This document shows positions 18,258 to 26,803 of a stretch of DNA of 64,000 nt, in pieces. Made by a program: the position numbers and the translations under genes. This stretch comes from Rhizobacter sp. (GTDB taxonomy: Bacteria > Pseudomonadota > Gammaproteobacteria > Burkholderiales > Burkholderiaceae_C). Where the stretch lies: contig JAHBZQ010000001.1 of NCBI GenBank assembly GCA_019635355.1, positions 3,038,001-3,102,000 of the forward strand, written 5' to 3'. The notes below the pieces were generated by a model, which had not been told where the DNA came from, made no database searches, and saw only the letters and a list, made by a program, of their open reading frames with translations. How positions within the stretch are numbered: the first letter of the stretch is position 1; each line of letters starts with the position of its first letter.

Positions 18258-19255
18258 GCCACCGTTTCAAGCTCGGCCTCGTCGTCGGCAAGTTCGCGCC
18301 GCTGCACCACGGCCACCTGCACCTGATCGACACCGCGGCGGCGCAATGCGAGCGGGTGCTGCTGCTGAGCTGGTGCGAGCCCGAGCCTGCGCGTTGCGAC
18401 GCCGCCACCCGCCGGCGCTGGCTGCAGGCCTGCCGGCCGCAGCACGAGGCCTGGGTGTTCGACCAAAGCTCGTTCGCGCAGGGTTTGCCCCCCGATGCGA
18501 GCGACGATGCGACGCAGCAGCGTTTTCTCGCGTGGCTGCTGGCCGAGGTGCTGCAACAAAAGCCCGATGCGATGTTCGCGAGCGAGGACTACCTCGTGCC
18601 GTGTGCGGCGCGGCTGTCGCAAACGCTCGGCCACGCGGTGGCGCCAGTGATGGTGGACCGCAACCGCAGCACGGTGCCGGTGAGCGCCACGCGCATCCGC
18701 GAGCAGCCGGTCGCTCATCGACAGCACCTGCCCGCCGCCGTGTGGGCCGACTGGGTGCCGCGCGTGTGCCTGCTCGGCGGCGAGTCCAGCGGCAAGAGCA
18801 CCCTGGCGCAGGCCCTCGCCGAACGACACGGCACCGTGTTCGTCGCGGAATACGGCCGCGAGCTGTGGGAGCGCCAGGGCGGGGTGTTGCAGGAGCCCGA
18901 CCTGCTGCACATCGCCGAAGAGCAGCTGCGGCGCGAAGACGCCGCCGCGGCGCAGGCCGGCGCCTTCCTCGCCTGCGACACCTCGCCGCTCACCACGCTC
19001 TTCTACGCGCTCGACCAGTTCGGTCGCGCCGACCCCGCGCTGCAGGCGCTGGCCGCGCGTCGCTACGACCTCGTGGTGCTGTGCGAGCCCGACTTCCCCT
19101 TCGTGCAGGACGGCACGCGCCGCGACGCGGCGTTTCGGCAGCGGCAGACCGACTGGTACGTGGCGCAGCTTGCGCAGCGCGGCATCACGCCCTTGCGCGC
19201 GCGCGGTTCCGTCGACGACCGCGTGCGACGGATCGAAGAGGCGCTGGGCCTCTAG
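18254..19255 (+). CDS. nadR: NadR-like NMN adenylyltransferase / ribosylnicotinamide kinase
   Basis: 333 residues from a GTG start overlapping the pnuC stop by 4 nt. The N-terminal nucleotidyltransferase domain has GKFAPLHHGH at residues 12-21 and a VPVSATRIRE motif at about 141-150 (the ISxTxxR site). The C-terminal kinase domain has Walker A GGESSGKST at 175-183. It lacks the helix-turn-helix repressor domain of enteric NadR, so it should be purely enzymatic: nicotinamide riboside to NMN to NAD. Its TAG stop shares bases with the stop of the convergent hydrolase gene. Confidence 0.92.
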   Translation: MSHRFKLGLVVGKFAPLHHGHLHLIDTAAAQCERVLLLSWCEPEPARCDAATRRRWLQACRPQHEAWVFDQSSFAQGLPPDASDDATQQRFLAWLLAEVLQQKPDAMFASEDYLVPCAARLSQTLGHAVAPVMVDRNRSTVPVSATRIREQPVAHRQHLPAAVWADWVPRVCLLGGESSGKSTLAQALAERHGTVFVAEYGRELWERQGGVLQEPDLLHIAEEQLRREDAAAAQAGAFLACDTSPLTTLFYALDQFGRADPALQALAARRYDLVVLCEPDFPFVQDGTRRDAAFRQRQTDWYVAQLAQRGITPLRARGSVDDRVRRIEEALGL

Positions 19256-20130
19256 CCGCCCAGCACCCGCTGCACCCACCCCACCACGTCGGCGATCACC
19301 TCGTCGCGGTGGGTCTCGTGCAGCACCTCGTGGCGCGCACCGGGGTAGACCTTCACCGTGATGTCGGTCGCCCCCGCCGAGCGGAAGCGTTCCACCAGCG
19401 GCTCGAAGTAGGCGAGCTGGCGGTGCATCGCATCGTCGCCCCCGACGAAGAAGAAGAGCGGCATCGTCGGTGGCACCACGCGGAAGGCGCCCGGCGGCGT
19501 GGTGCGCGCGTAGGCCGCATACATCGACTGGCGCGACTTCACGTTCAGGCGGTGGCCGCACAGCGGGTCGGCGATGTAGGCGTCGACCTGCGCTTCGTCT
19601 CGGCTCAGCCAGTCGAAGGGCGTGCGGCGCACCACGGCCGGCGCGGCGGCCTTGTCGGCCAGCTTCCAGGCCGAGGCATTGCCGGCTTCGGCGAGGTCGA
19701 GCGCGACGGTGCCGGTGAAGGCGGCGGCGTCGACCTCGTGCGCGTGGTCGAGCAGGTAGACCTTCACCGCGAACGAGCCCATGCTGTGCCCGAGGAGGAT
19801 GAGCGGCACGCCGGGGTGGCGCCCACGGGCGAACTCGCTCACGCGCCGCATGTCAGCCACCAGGCCCGGGAAGCCACGCGGCCCGAGCTCGCCTTTTTCG
19901 TGGCGGCGCAGCGCCTCCTCGCCGTGGCCGCGGTGTTCGTTGGCGTAGACGGCCACGCCGGTGGCCGCGAGTGCTTCGGCGAGCGCGCGGTAGCGGCGTG
20001 CGTGCTCGCCCATGCCGTGGGCGATCTGCACGATGCCGCGCACGGACGCCGCATCGTCGGTCCACGAGTGCAGGTCGATCGGGTGGCCGTCGTCGGCGGC
20101 GAGGCGGTGGTACGTCTGGAGCACCGTCAT
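19252..20130 (-). CDS. Alpha/beta hydrolase, monoacylglycerol-lipase-like (Hydrolase_4)
   Basis: 292 residues. IVQIAHGMGEHARRY and the nucleophile elbow GHSMGS, with ANEHRGHG before it and a late Asp/His pair (GGDD, GARHEVLHE), give the complete serine hydrolase layout of the monoglyceride lipase/lysophospholipase group. No signal peptide, so cytoplasmic. It lies 16 nt downstream of an AEC transporter gene and is probably co-transcribed with it. Substrate likely a lipid ester but not determinable. Confidence 0.87.
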   Translation of the reverse strand: MTVLQTYHRLAADDGHPIDLHSWTDDAASVRGIVQIAHGMGEHARRYRALAEALAATGVAVYANEHRGHGEEALRRHEKGELGPRGFPGLVADMRRVSEFARGRHPGVPLILLGHSMGSFAVKVYLLDHAHEVDAAAFTGTVALDLAEAGNASAWKLADKAAAPAVVRRTPFDWLSRDEAQVDAYIADPLCGHRLNVKSRQSMYAAYARTTPPGAFRVVPPTMPLFFFVGGDDAMHRQLAYFEPLVERFRSAGATDITVKVYPGARHEVLHETHRDEVIADVVGWVQRVLGG

Positions 20131-20146
20131 GGCGTCACGGTTTTGG

Positions 20147-21112
20147 TCAGAGGTGCGTCACGATCCACAACCACACCGGCGCGGTCAGGGCGAAAGCGAA
20201 GGTCGACACCGTGATGGTGGCCGTGGTCTCGCCTTCGAGCGAGTGGTAGCGCTGCGAGAAGATGAGCGCGTTGTTGCCGGTGGGGAGCGCCGCGGCCATC
20301 ACCACCACCGACAGCGGAAGGCCCGACAGGCCGAAGCCCCAGTGCCCGACCACCAGCACCACCGCCGGCAGCAGCAGCAGCTTCCACAGCGACAGGCGCA
20401 CGGCACCGGCCAGCGCGCCTTGCAGACCGTACTGCGCAAGCGAGAGGCCGATCAGCACCAGGCACAAGGGCACGACCGCGTGGCCGAACTGCACCAGCAC
20501 CTCGTCGATGAGCGCGGGGGTGGGCGCTCCCAGCGCGTTCCACACCAGGCCGGCCAGGATGGGCAGCACCACCGGGTGGATGATGGTCTTGCGGGCGGTG
20601 TCGAAGAGCATGCGGCCGATGTGCGCCTCGGCATCGCCGCTGCGCGCGCGCTCGCGGGCGAGGTCGAGCTCCACCAGCGCGGTGAGCACGGTGAGCAGCG
20701 TGAGCGCATGCAGGCTCACGATGGCCACGTGGATGGGCAGGCCCTGCTCGCCGAACATCGCCGCCGCCATCGGGATGCCCAGCTGCACCGTGTTGCCGAA
20801 GCTCGCGGTGATGGCCCGCACGCTCGGGCCCGCGGTGGGCAGGCCCGGCGTGCGGCGCTGCCACGCGTAGAGCACCACCATCAGCACCACGATGGGCACG
20901 AAGAAGGCGGCCAGCGTGCCCCAGGGCAGCGTGGTGAAGTCGATGTGCGAGGTGGTGCGAAAGAGCAGCGCCGGCACGAAGATGTAGAAGGCCGCGTAGC
21001 CCAGCACCCGCGCCGGGTCGTTCTCGCCCAGCCAGCGCATGCGCCCTGCCCCGTAGCCGATGGCCACCATCAGCAAGATGGCGAGGAGCTTGAGCAGGAT
21101 GAGCGAGTACAT
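20147..21112 (-). CDS. AEC-family (auxin efflux carrier) transporter
   Basis: 321 residues with about ten hydrophobic segments arranged as two five-helix halves separated by a charged linker (LARERARSGDAEAHIG). The GNTVQLGIPMAAAMFG stretch and the PTGNNALIF segment match the two conserved regions of the family, which exports or exchanges carboxylates such as malate or malonate. Substrate unknown. It precedes the hydrolase gene by 16 nt. Confidence 0.86.
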   Translation of the reverse strand: MYSLILLKLLAILLMVAIGYGAGRMRWLGENDPARVLGYAAFYIFVPALLFRTTSHIDFTTLPWGTLAAFFVPIVVLMVVLYAWQRRTPGLPTAGPSVRAITASFGNTVQLGIPMAAAMFGEQGLPIHVAIVSLHALTLLTVLTALVELDLARERARSGDAEAHIGRMLFDTARKTIIHPVVLPILAGLVWNALGAPTPALIDEVLVQFGHAVVPLCLVLIGLSLAQYGLQGALAGAVRLSLWKLLLLPAVVLVVGHWGFGLSGLPLSVVVMAAALPTGNNALIFSQRYHSLEGETTATITVSTFAFALTAPVWLWIVTHL

Positions 21113-21153
21113 CTGGAAAGCGGCCGGGCGGGCCCGGCCGGAGTCGCGTCAGA

Positions 21154-21741
21154 TCAGAAGTAGTAGCCGACGTAGACACCGCCGTGCGAGCCGTCGAGCG
21201 TCACGTCGTTGAAGCCGTTGTTGACCTTGAAGCGCTCATTCACGTAGCGCACCTTGATGCCCACCGATCGGTAGGGGAAGAACTCGCCCTCGACCACCCC
21301 GCCCAGGCTCGCCTTGAAGCTGGTGTTGGGGATGGTGTTGCTCGCCACGCCCGAGGCGTGCAGGCGGGCGTTGGCCGAGTAGCGCGCCCCGCCGCCCAGG
21401 CGGAACCAGTCGGTGAGGTAGACGTGCCCGAGGGCTTCGACCGGCGTGCGGCTCCAGCGCACGGTGGCGTTGGAGGCTCGCACCTGGTCGACGTGGTAGC
21501 CGAAGAGCAACTGCGTCGACACGCGGCTCGTGAATTGCAGTTCGATGCCGCCGTGCAGGGCGAGGAGCGCCCCGGCGTGCACTCGGCTCTCATCGACATT
21601 GCTGTTCTGGTAGTAGACGGTGGCAATGGTGTCGCCGCCCGCGGTGACGCCGAAGCCCACCATGGGCTTGACCAGCACCTGTGCCGGAACGCTGCTGGCC
21701 GCAGCCCATGCCATCGCGGCGATGGCGATGTTCTTGTTCAT
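21154..21741 (-). CDS. Small outer-membrane beta-barrel-like protein (paralogue of the next gene)
   Basis: 195 residues. Signal peptide 1-20 (ending SSVPA), then alternating amphipathic beta strands with GYHVDQVRASN, FRLGGGARYS and FFPYRSVGIKVRYV, ending in YVGYYF, a terminal aromatic residue as recognised by the BAM machinery. It is clearly homologous to the product at 21822-22403 (shared GFG/GLGF-T-GGDT, GYHVD, LGGGARY and GIKLRYV-type blocks). I do not recognise a named family. Probably an eight-stranded barrel of unknown function. Confidence 0.75.
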   Translation of the reverse strand: MNKNIAIAAMAWAAASSVPAQVLVKPMVGFGVTAGGDTIATVYYQNSNVDESRVHAGALLALHGGIELQFTSRVSTQLLFGYHVDQVRASNATVRWSRTPVEALGHVYLTDWFRLGGGARYSANARLHASGVASNTIPNTSFKASLGGVVEGEFFPYRSVGIKVRYVNERFKVNNGFNDVTLDGSHGGVYVGYYF

Positions 21742-21821
21742 TCAAACCTCCCTGTTGCGCTGTTGTTGTGAAAACGAAGACATGGCGCAGCCCTCACTGC
21801 GCCGCAAACCGTCAACCACCT

Positions 21822-22403
21822 TCAGAAGAAATAGCCGACGAAGTAGATACCGCCGTGGTTGCCCTTGAGCGTTCTGCCACCCGCCGTTTCGGGCTCGAAT
21901 TTCTCGGATACGTAACGCAGCTTGATGCCGAGGTTCCGGCCGATCGTGAATTCGCCTTCGACCACCGTGCCCCACGCGGGCTTGTAGCTTTCGCTTGGAA
22001 CATCGATGCTTGCCGCTCCCGACGAGCGCGTGCGAGCCTTGTCGGTGTAGCGCGCACCGCCGCCCACGCGGAAGGTGTCGGTGAGGCGGAAGTGGCCGAG
22101 CAGCTCGGCGGGGTAGCGGTCGAACTTCACATCCCCATTCGAAGCGGCAACGCCGTCGACGTGGTAGCCGATCAGAGCCTGCGCCGACACCAGTGGGCTG
22201 AACGTCATCTCGACGCCAGTGGTGAAAGCAATCAGCCCCCCGGCACGCACCTTGTCGGAGTCACCATTGGTGTAGGCGATTGGCGCCACCGTGTCTCCGC
22301 CGAATGTGAAGCCCAGACCCACAAGCGGGCGCACCACGGGCTGCGCCGAGGCTGCCTGTACAGCGCCCAGCGCCAGCGCGGCGACCGCGAGTTTTGTCTT
22401 CAT
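21822..22403 (-). CDS. Small outer-membrane beta-barrel-like protein, tandem paralogue
   Basis: 193 residues. Signal peptide 1-20 (VQAASA), followed by QPVVRPLVGLGFTFGGDTV, GYHVDGVAASN, FRVGGGARYTDKARTRSSG and GIKLRYVSEKF, ending in YFVGYFF. Same length and block order as the neighbour at 21154-21741, separated by 80 nt, which indicates local duplication followed by divergence. The terminal Phe fits outer-membrane insertion. It lies 54 nt after the topB stop on the same strand. Confidence 0.75.
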   Translation of the reverse strand: MKTKLAVAALALGAVQAASAQPVVRPLVGLGFTFGGDTVAPIAYTNGDSDKVRAGGLIAFTTGVEMTFSPLVSAQALIGYHVDGVAASNGDVKFDRYPAELLGHFRLTDTFRVGGGARYTDKARTRSSGAASIDVPSESYKPAWGTVVEGEFTIGRNLGIKLRYVSEKFEPETAGGRTLKGNHGGIYFVGYFF

Positions 22404-22457
22404 GCACCACCTCCAGGATTGCGTTGGACCAGCGTCGCGGCCATTTTGCAGCAGCCC

Positions 22458-25112
22458 TCAAGCCGCCTTCTTCGCTGCGGCTTTCTTGGCCGGGGTCTTC
22501 TTCGCAGCCACCTTCTTCGCCGGCGCGGCCTCGACCGGTGCAGCCTCCTTGGCGGCAGCCTTGGCCGGCGCGGCCTTCGCGGGCGGCGCCTTGCCGGCGC
22601 GCGGCTGGAACTCGAAGCTCACCTTGCCTTCCTTCTTGTCGAAGGCGAGGAAGGCCTTGAACTTGCGCCGCGTCTTGTTGGAGACGAAGTTCTCCAGCAG
22701 GTCGGTCTTGCCGGTGGCCAGCAGCTTCGTCATCTGCTCGCGCGCCACCGGCTGCTGCAGGATGATCTTGCCGCTCTTGAAGTCGCAGGTCACGTTGGCG
22801 CCCACGGCGTGCTCGCACACGTAGCTCGTGCCGTGTTCGTAGACGCGGCCCTGGTCCTTGGGGCAGACACCGAGCGGCTCCTGCCCCGAGAAATCGACCG
22901 GCTCGCCGGACTCGCCTTCCTTCTTCGCGTCTTCGCCGAAGTCGAACTCGAGCTTCCAGTTCTTGATCTCGTCGTCGAACACGAGCTTGAGCTCGGCGGT
23001 GAAGGGCCAGCCCGCCTTGGAGCGGAAGCCTTCGAGCGGGCCGATCTTCTTGTGCACGAGGAAGTCTTCGACCTCGTGCAGCTCGAAGCTGCGGCCACCC
23101 GGAATCTTGCCGATGGAGAAGCCACAACCTTCGCCGTCACCCGACTTGCCGGTGCAGGTGAAGCGGCGATAGTTCTCTTTCACCACGCCGCCGCAGTTGG
23201 GGCACGGTGCCTTGAGCGTCGCGTAGTCGCCTGGGATGGTGTCGCGGTCGTATTCCTTGGCCTTGGCGACGATGCGCTGCGTCATCGCGGCGATCTCGGC
23301 CATGAACTTGTCGCGGCTCAACCGGCCTTTCTCCATCTCGGCCAGCTGAAATTCCCAGTTGCCGGTGAGCTCGGGCTTGGTGAGGTCTTCCACGCCCAGG
23401 CCGCGCAACAGCGTGGCGAGCTGGAAGGCCTTGGCGGTGGGAATCAGCTCGCGCCCATCGCGGTGGATGTACTTCTCGAGGATCAGGCCTTCGATGATGG
23501 CCGCGCGCGTGGCCGGTGTGCCCAGGCCCTTCTCCTGCATGGCCTCGCGCAACTCGTCGTCGTCGATCAGCTTGCCCGCACCTTCCATCGCCGAGAGCAG
23601 CGTGGCTTCGGTGTAGCGCGCCGGCGGCTTGGTCTTGAGCGCGTTGACGTCCACCGCTTCGGTGCGCACGACCTCGCCCTTCTCCACCGCCACGAGGTTG
23701 GCGTCGTCTTCCTGGGCCTCGCGGCCGTAGATGGCGAGCCAGCCAGGCTTGACCATCACCTTGCCGTTGGTCTGGAAGCTGTGGCCCGCCGCCGTGCTGA
23801 TGCGGGTGGTGACCATGAACTCCGCCGGCGGGAAGAACACCGCCAGGAAGCGCTTGACCACCATGTCGTACAGCTTGGCCTCGACCTCGGTCAGGCTCTT
23901 GGGCGCGATCAGCGTGGGGATGATGGCGAAGTGGTCCGACACCTTGGCGTTGTCGAAGATGCGCTTGTTGGGCTTGACGTAGCCGTTCTTGATCGCCGTC
24001 TTCGCGTGCGTCGACAGCGCCTTGAGCGGGCCCGGCATGTCTTCGTTGGCGATCATCTCCATGGTGTTCTTCACCACGGCCACGTAGTCTTCCGGCAGGT
24101 GCTTGCTGTCGGTCCGTGGGTAGGTGAGCGCCTTGTGCTTCTCATACAGCGCCTGCGCGATGCTGAGCGTGGTCTTGGCGGAAAAGCCGAAGCGCGAGTT
24201 GGCCTCGCGCTGCAGCGTGGTCAGGTCGTACAGACCGGGCGAGCTTTGCGTGCTGGGCTTGCTTTCCTCGGTGACGGTGGCGGGCTGGCCCCGTGCGGCA
24301 TCGGCGATGGCCTGGGCGGTCTTGGCGTCCCACACACGGTCGGCGCGCTGCTCGGGGTCGTCGGCGTTCTTCTTCCACTTGGGGTCGAACCACTTGCCTT
24401 CGTATTCACCGGCCTGGGCGGCAAAGCTCGCCTTGATCTCCCAGTAGTCGCGCGCCACGTGCTTGCGGATCTTTTCTTCACGCTCGACCACGATGCTGAG
24501 CGTGGGCGTCTGCACGCGGCCCACGGTGGTGAGGAAGAAGCCGCCGTCGCGCGAGTTGAAGGCCGTCATCGCGCGGGTGCCGTTGATGCCCACCAGCCAG
24601 TCGGCCTCCGAGCGGCTGCGCGCGGCTTCGGCCAAGCCTTGCAGCTCGGCGTCGGAGCGCAGGTGCTCGAAGCCCTCGCGGATGGCCTGCGGCGTCATGC
24701 TCTGCAGCCACAGGCGCTTGACCGGGTGCTTGCTCTTCGCGTGCTGCTGGATGAGGCGGAAGATCAGCTCGCCCTCGCGGCCCGCGTCGCAGGCGTTGAT
24801 CAGTTCGCCCACGTCCTTGCGCTTGACCAGCTTCACGATGGCGTTGAGCCGGCCCTTGCTCTTGTCGATCGGGTTCAGCTCGAAGTGCGGTGGGATCACC
24901 GGCAGGTTGGCAAAGCTCCACTTGCCGCGCTTGACGTCGAACTCCTCCGGCGCCTTGATCTCCAGCAGGTGGCCCACGGCCGACGTCACGATGTGATGCT
25001 CGCCCTCGAAGTACTCGTCGTGCTTGTCGAACTTGCCGGCGACCGGCGTCAGCGCACGCACGATGTCCTGCGCGACCGACGGCTTCTCCGCAATGATCAA
25101 AGACTTGCTCAT
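22458..25112 (-). CDS. topB: DNA topoisomerase III with lysine/alanine-rich C-terminal tail
   Basis: 884 residues from the ATG at 25112, giving the canonical start MSKSLIIAEKPSVAQDIVRAL (Toprim domain). The active-site Tyr331 lies in LTYPRTDS. A Cys motif (CPNCGGVV to CTGKSGDGEGC) and repeated C-terminal DNA-binding modules follow. It is a type IA enzyme that relaxes or decatenates DNA through single-strand passage. The last ~45 residues are AAK/PAK repeats like histone H1 and extend beyond the usual E. coli TopB length, likely adding nonspecific DNA binding. It is divergent from a SET-domain gene across a long alternating purine-pyrimidine tract. Confidence 0.95.
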   Translation of the reverse strand: MSKSLIIAEKPSVAQDIVRALTPVAGKFDKHDEYFEGEHHIVTSAVGHLLEIKAPEEFDVKRGKWSFANLPVIPPHFELNPIDKSKGRLNAIVKLVKRKDVGELINACDAGREGELIFRLIQQHAKSKHPVKRLWLQSMTPQAIREGFEHLRSDAELQGLAEAARSRSEADWLVGINGTRAMTAFNSRDGGFFLTTVGRVQTPTLSIVVEREEKIRKHVARDYWEIKASFAAQAGEYEGKWFDPKWKKNADDPEQRADRVWDAKTAQAIADAARGQPATVTEESKPSTQSSPGLYDLTTLQREANSRFGFSAKTTLSIAQALYEKHKALTYPRTDSKHLPEDYVAVVKNTMEMIANEDMPGPLKALSTHAKTAIKNGYVKPNKRIFDNAKVSDHFAIIPTLIAPKSLTEVEAKLYDMVVKRFLAVFFPPAEFMVTTRISTAAGHSFQTNGKVMVKPGWLAIYGREAQEDDANLVAVEKGEVVRTEAVDVNALKTKPPARYTEATLLSAMEGAGKLIDDDELREAMQEKGLGTPATRAAIIEGLILEKYIHRDGRELIPTAKAFQLATLLRGLGVEDLTKPELTGNWEFQLAEMEKGRLSRDKFMAEIAAMTQRIVAKAKEYDRDTIPGDYATLKAPCPNCGGVVKENYRRFTCTGKSGDGEGCGFSIGKIPGGRSFELHEVEDFLVHKKIGPLEGFRSKAGWPFTAELKLVFDDEIKNWKLEFDFGEDAKKEGESGEPVDFSGQEPLGVCPKDQGRVYEHGTSYVCEHAVGANVTCDFKSGKIILQQPVAREQMTKLLATGKTDLLENFVSNKTRRKFKAFLAFDKKEGKVSFEFQPRAGKAPPAKAAPAKAAAKEAAPVEAAPAKKVAAKKTPAKKAAAKKAA

Positions 25113-25171
25113 GGCTCTTTCTGTGTTCCTTGTGCCGGTGTCGCCGGCGCTCTCTCTACAATCCAGCCTCT

Positions 25172-25222
25172 CGCGCGCATGCGCATGCGCACACACGTAT
25201 GTGCACACACGCATGCGCGCAC
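25172..25222. promoter_or_regulatory. 51-nt perfect alternating purine-pyrimidine tract (Z-DNA-prone) in a divergent promoter region
   Basis: Every base from 25172 to 25222 alternates pyrimidine/purine without a break, mostly CG, CA/TG and GC steps with a few TA steps. Such tracts flip to left-handed DNA under negative supercoiling. It lies in the 139-nt gap between topB (start 25112) and the SET gene (start 25252), 30 nt upstream of the latter. Supercoiling-sensitive expression is an inference. Confidence 0.7.
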
Positions 25223-25251
25223 CCATGAATTCAATGTACCCAAACAGCACG

Positions 25252-25764
25252 ATGACGCAAGCCCGCCGCGCCGCCCCCCCTGCCACGACCGCGAAGGCGG
25301 CACCCAAGGCCGCGTCTGCGGGCAAGCGCATCCAGGTCCGCCGCAGCGGCGTGCACGGCAAGGGCGTCTACGCCATCGCCCCCATCGCCAAGGGCGAGAC
25401 CATCATCGAATACAAGGGCGAGACCATCTCCTGGGACGAAGCCCTGCGCCGCCACCCGCACGACCCGAGCGACCCCAACCACACTTTCTATTTCTCGCTC
25501 GACAGCGGCGACGCGATCGACGCCAACGTCGGCGGCAACTCGGCCCGCTGGATCAACCACGCGTGCAACCCCAACTGCGAGGCCGACGAGCAGAATGGCC
25601 GTGTCTTCATCAAGGCTTTGCGCAACCTGAAGCCGGGCGAGGAACTGTTCTACGACTATGGCTTGACGATCGACGAGCCCTATACGCCCAAGCTGAAGAA
25701 AGAATACGAATGCCGCTGCGGCGCAAAGAACTGCCGCGGCACCATGCTCTCGCCGAAACGCTGA
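25252..25764 (+). CDS. SET-domain protein-lysine methyltransferase
   Basis: 170 residues from the ATG at 25252. In-frame ATGs at 25225 and 25234 are alternatives. The N-terminal 25 residues are Ala/Lys/Arg-rich. The SET domain is complete: GVHGKGVYA, the AdoMet-binding NHACNPNC at 102-109, ELFYDYG at 131-137, and a post-SET zinc motif C154-x-C156-x4-C161 with Cys105. It should methylate lysines on proteins using AdoMet. Bacterial targets are mostly unknown. The divergent topB product has a Lys-rich tail and is an obvious candidate substrate, which is speculation. Confidence 0.9.
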   Translation: MTQARRAAPPATTAKAAPKAASAGKRIQVRRSGVHGKGVYAIAPIAKGETIIEYKGETISWDEALRRHPHDPSDPNHTFYFSLDSGDAIDANVGGNSARWINHACNPNCEADEQNGRVFIKALRNLKPGEELFYDYGLTIDEPYTPKLKKEYECRCGAKNCRGTMLSPKR

Positions 25765-25801
25765 ACGCACGTGACATGAGACCCTCACTGTCAACCCGAG
25801 C

Positions 25802-25842
25802 TGGCGGGCCGAGCGCCGGGCCGCTCCCAAGCCGGCCCGCCA
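25802..25842. terminator. GC-rich hairpin between the SET gene and birA
   Basis: TGGCGGGCC (25802-25810) pairs perfectly with GGCCCGCCA (25834-25842) across a 23-nt loop. It lies 37 nt past the SET stop and could attenuate transcription before birA. No T tract follows, so intrinsic termination is uncertain. Confidence 0.4.
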
Positions 25843-25888
25843 TCCCCATGGGGGATCGGCTGACGTACCCGTCGGCCGAGGGGCAGAC

Positions 25889-26803
25889 ATGAACCACTCC
25901 TTGCAATGGGGAGCAGAAGCGCTGTGGCAGCGGCTGGAGCCGCTGTTGCCCGGCCTGAGCGTGGAGGTGGTGGCGCGCAGCGTCTCCACCAACAGCGCAC
26001 TGCTCGAGCGGGCCCGGGTGCGCGCCGAGCCGCCCACCGATGAGCTGGTGCAGGTTCGCCGCAGCATCGAAAGCGGCGCCTTCGGCCGCCGCGCCGCCGA
26101 CGTGCAGCCCTGCCTGCTCGTGGCCGAGCACCAGACGGGCGGCCGCGGCCGACTGGGTCGCACCTGGCAGGCGAGCATCGGCGCCTCGCTCACGTTTTCG
26201 CTCTCGTTGCCGATGAACCCGGCCGACTGGTCGGGCCTGTCGCTCGCGGTCGGCGTGGCGATCGCCGACGCGCTGGAGCCCGCCGGCGCGCGCGTCGGCC
26301 TCAAGTGGCCCAACGACCTCTGGCTGATGGACCCGGCGCCCACCCCGGGCGCGCCTCCCGGGCGCAAGCTGGGCGGCATCCTCATCGAGACGGTGACGGC
26401 CGGCCCGGTGCGCCTGGCCGTCATCGGCATCGGCCTCAACATCACGCCGCAGCCTCTCGAAGACCTGAGCAGCGGCTACGCCTGCCTGCAGGAGCTCGAC
26501 CCCGACGCCACCGCCCCGAGCACGCTGGCCCTGGTGGCCGAGCCGCTCGTGCGGGCCCTGAAAGACTTCGAACGGCACGGCTTCGCGCCCTTTGCCGCGC
26601 GCTACGCCGCCCGCGACCTGCTGCGCGGCCGCAACGTGACCACCACGCAGGCCAACGTGCCCACCGGCGTCGCGGCCGGCATCTCGCCCACGGGCGCGCT
26701 GCTCGTGCGCGACGCGGCCGAGCTGCACGAGGTGAGCAGCGGCGAGGTGAGCGTGCGGCTCGTGCGCGACGGCGACGACGGCCGTGCCGGAGACAGCCGC
26801 TGA
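25889..26803 (+). CDS. birA: Biotin--[acetyl-CoA carboxylase] ligase (no DNA-binding domain)
   Basis: 304 residues. The biotin-binding GGRGRLGRTWQ motif and KWPNDLW, followed by KLGGILIE, are diagnostic of biotin protein ligases. The N-terminus lacks the winged-helix domain of E. coli BirA, so this is a type I enzyme that biotinylates BCCP but does not repress bio genes. There is an unusual charged insert before the catalytic motif (ARVRAEPPTDELVQ). The stop shares one base with the start of the next gene (TGATG), indicating coupled translation. Confidence 0.92.
   Translation: MNHSLQWGAEALWQRLEPLLPGLSVEVVARSVSTNSALLERARVRAEPPTDELVQVRRSIESGAFGRRAADVQPCLLVAEHQTGGRGRLGRTWQASIGASLTFSLSLPMNPADWSGLSLAVGVAIADALEPAGARVGLKWPNDLWLMDPAPTPGAPPGRKLGGILIETVTAGPVRLAVIGIGLNITPQPLEDLSSGYACLQELDPDATAPSTLALVAEPLVRALKDFERHGFAPFAARYAARDLLRGRNVTTTQANVPTGVAAGISPTGALLVRDAAELHEVSSGEVSVRLVRDGDDGRAGDSR

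Noticed and set aside
25024..25251. Upstream extension of the SET-domain frame to 25024
   Set aside because: It would overlap the topB N-terminus and translate the alternating tract into Ala/Cys/His repeats. ATGs at 25225-25252 fit better.
21681..25892. 1403-codon open frame on the plus strand opposite topB and the barrel genes
   Set aside because: High-GC shadow frame: Arg/His/Leu/Val-rich low-complexity translation without motifs, while the opposite strand encodes clear topB, two signal-peptide proteins and the same-strand SET gene in another frame.
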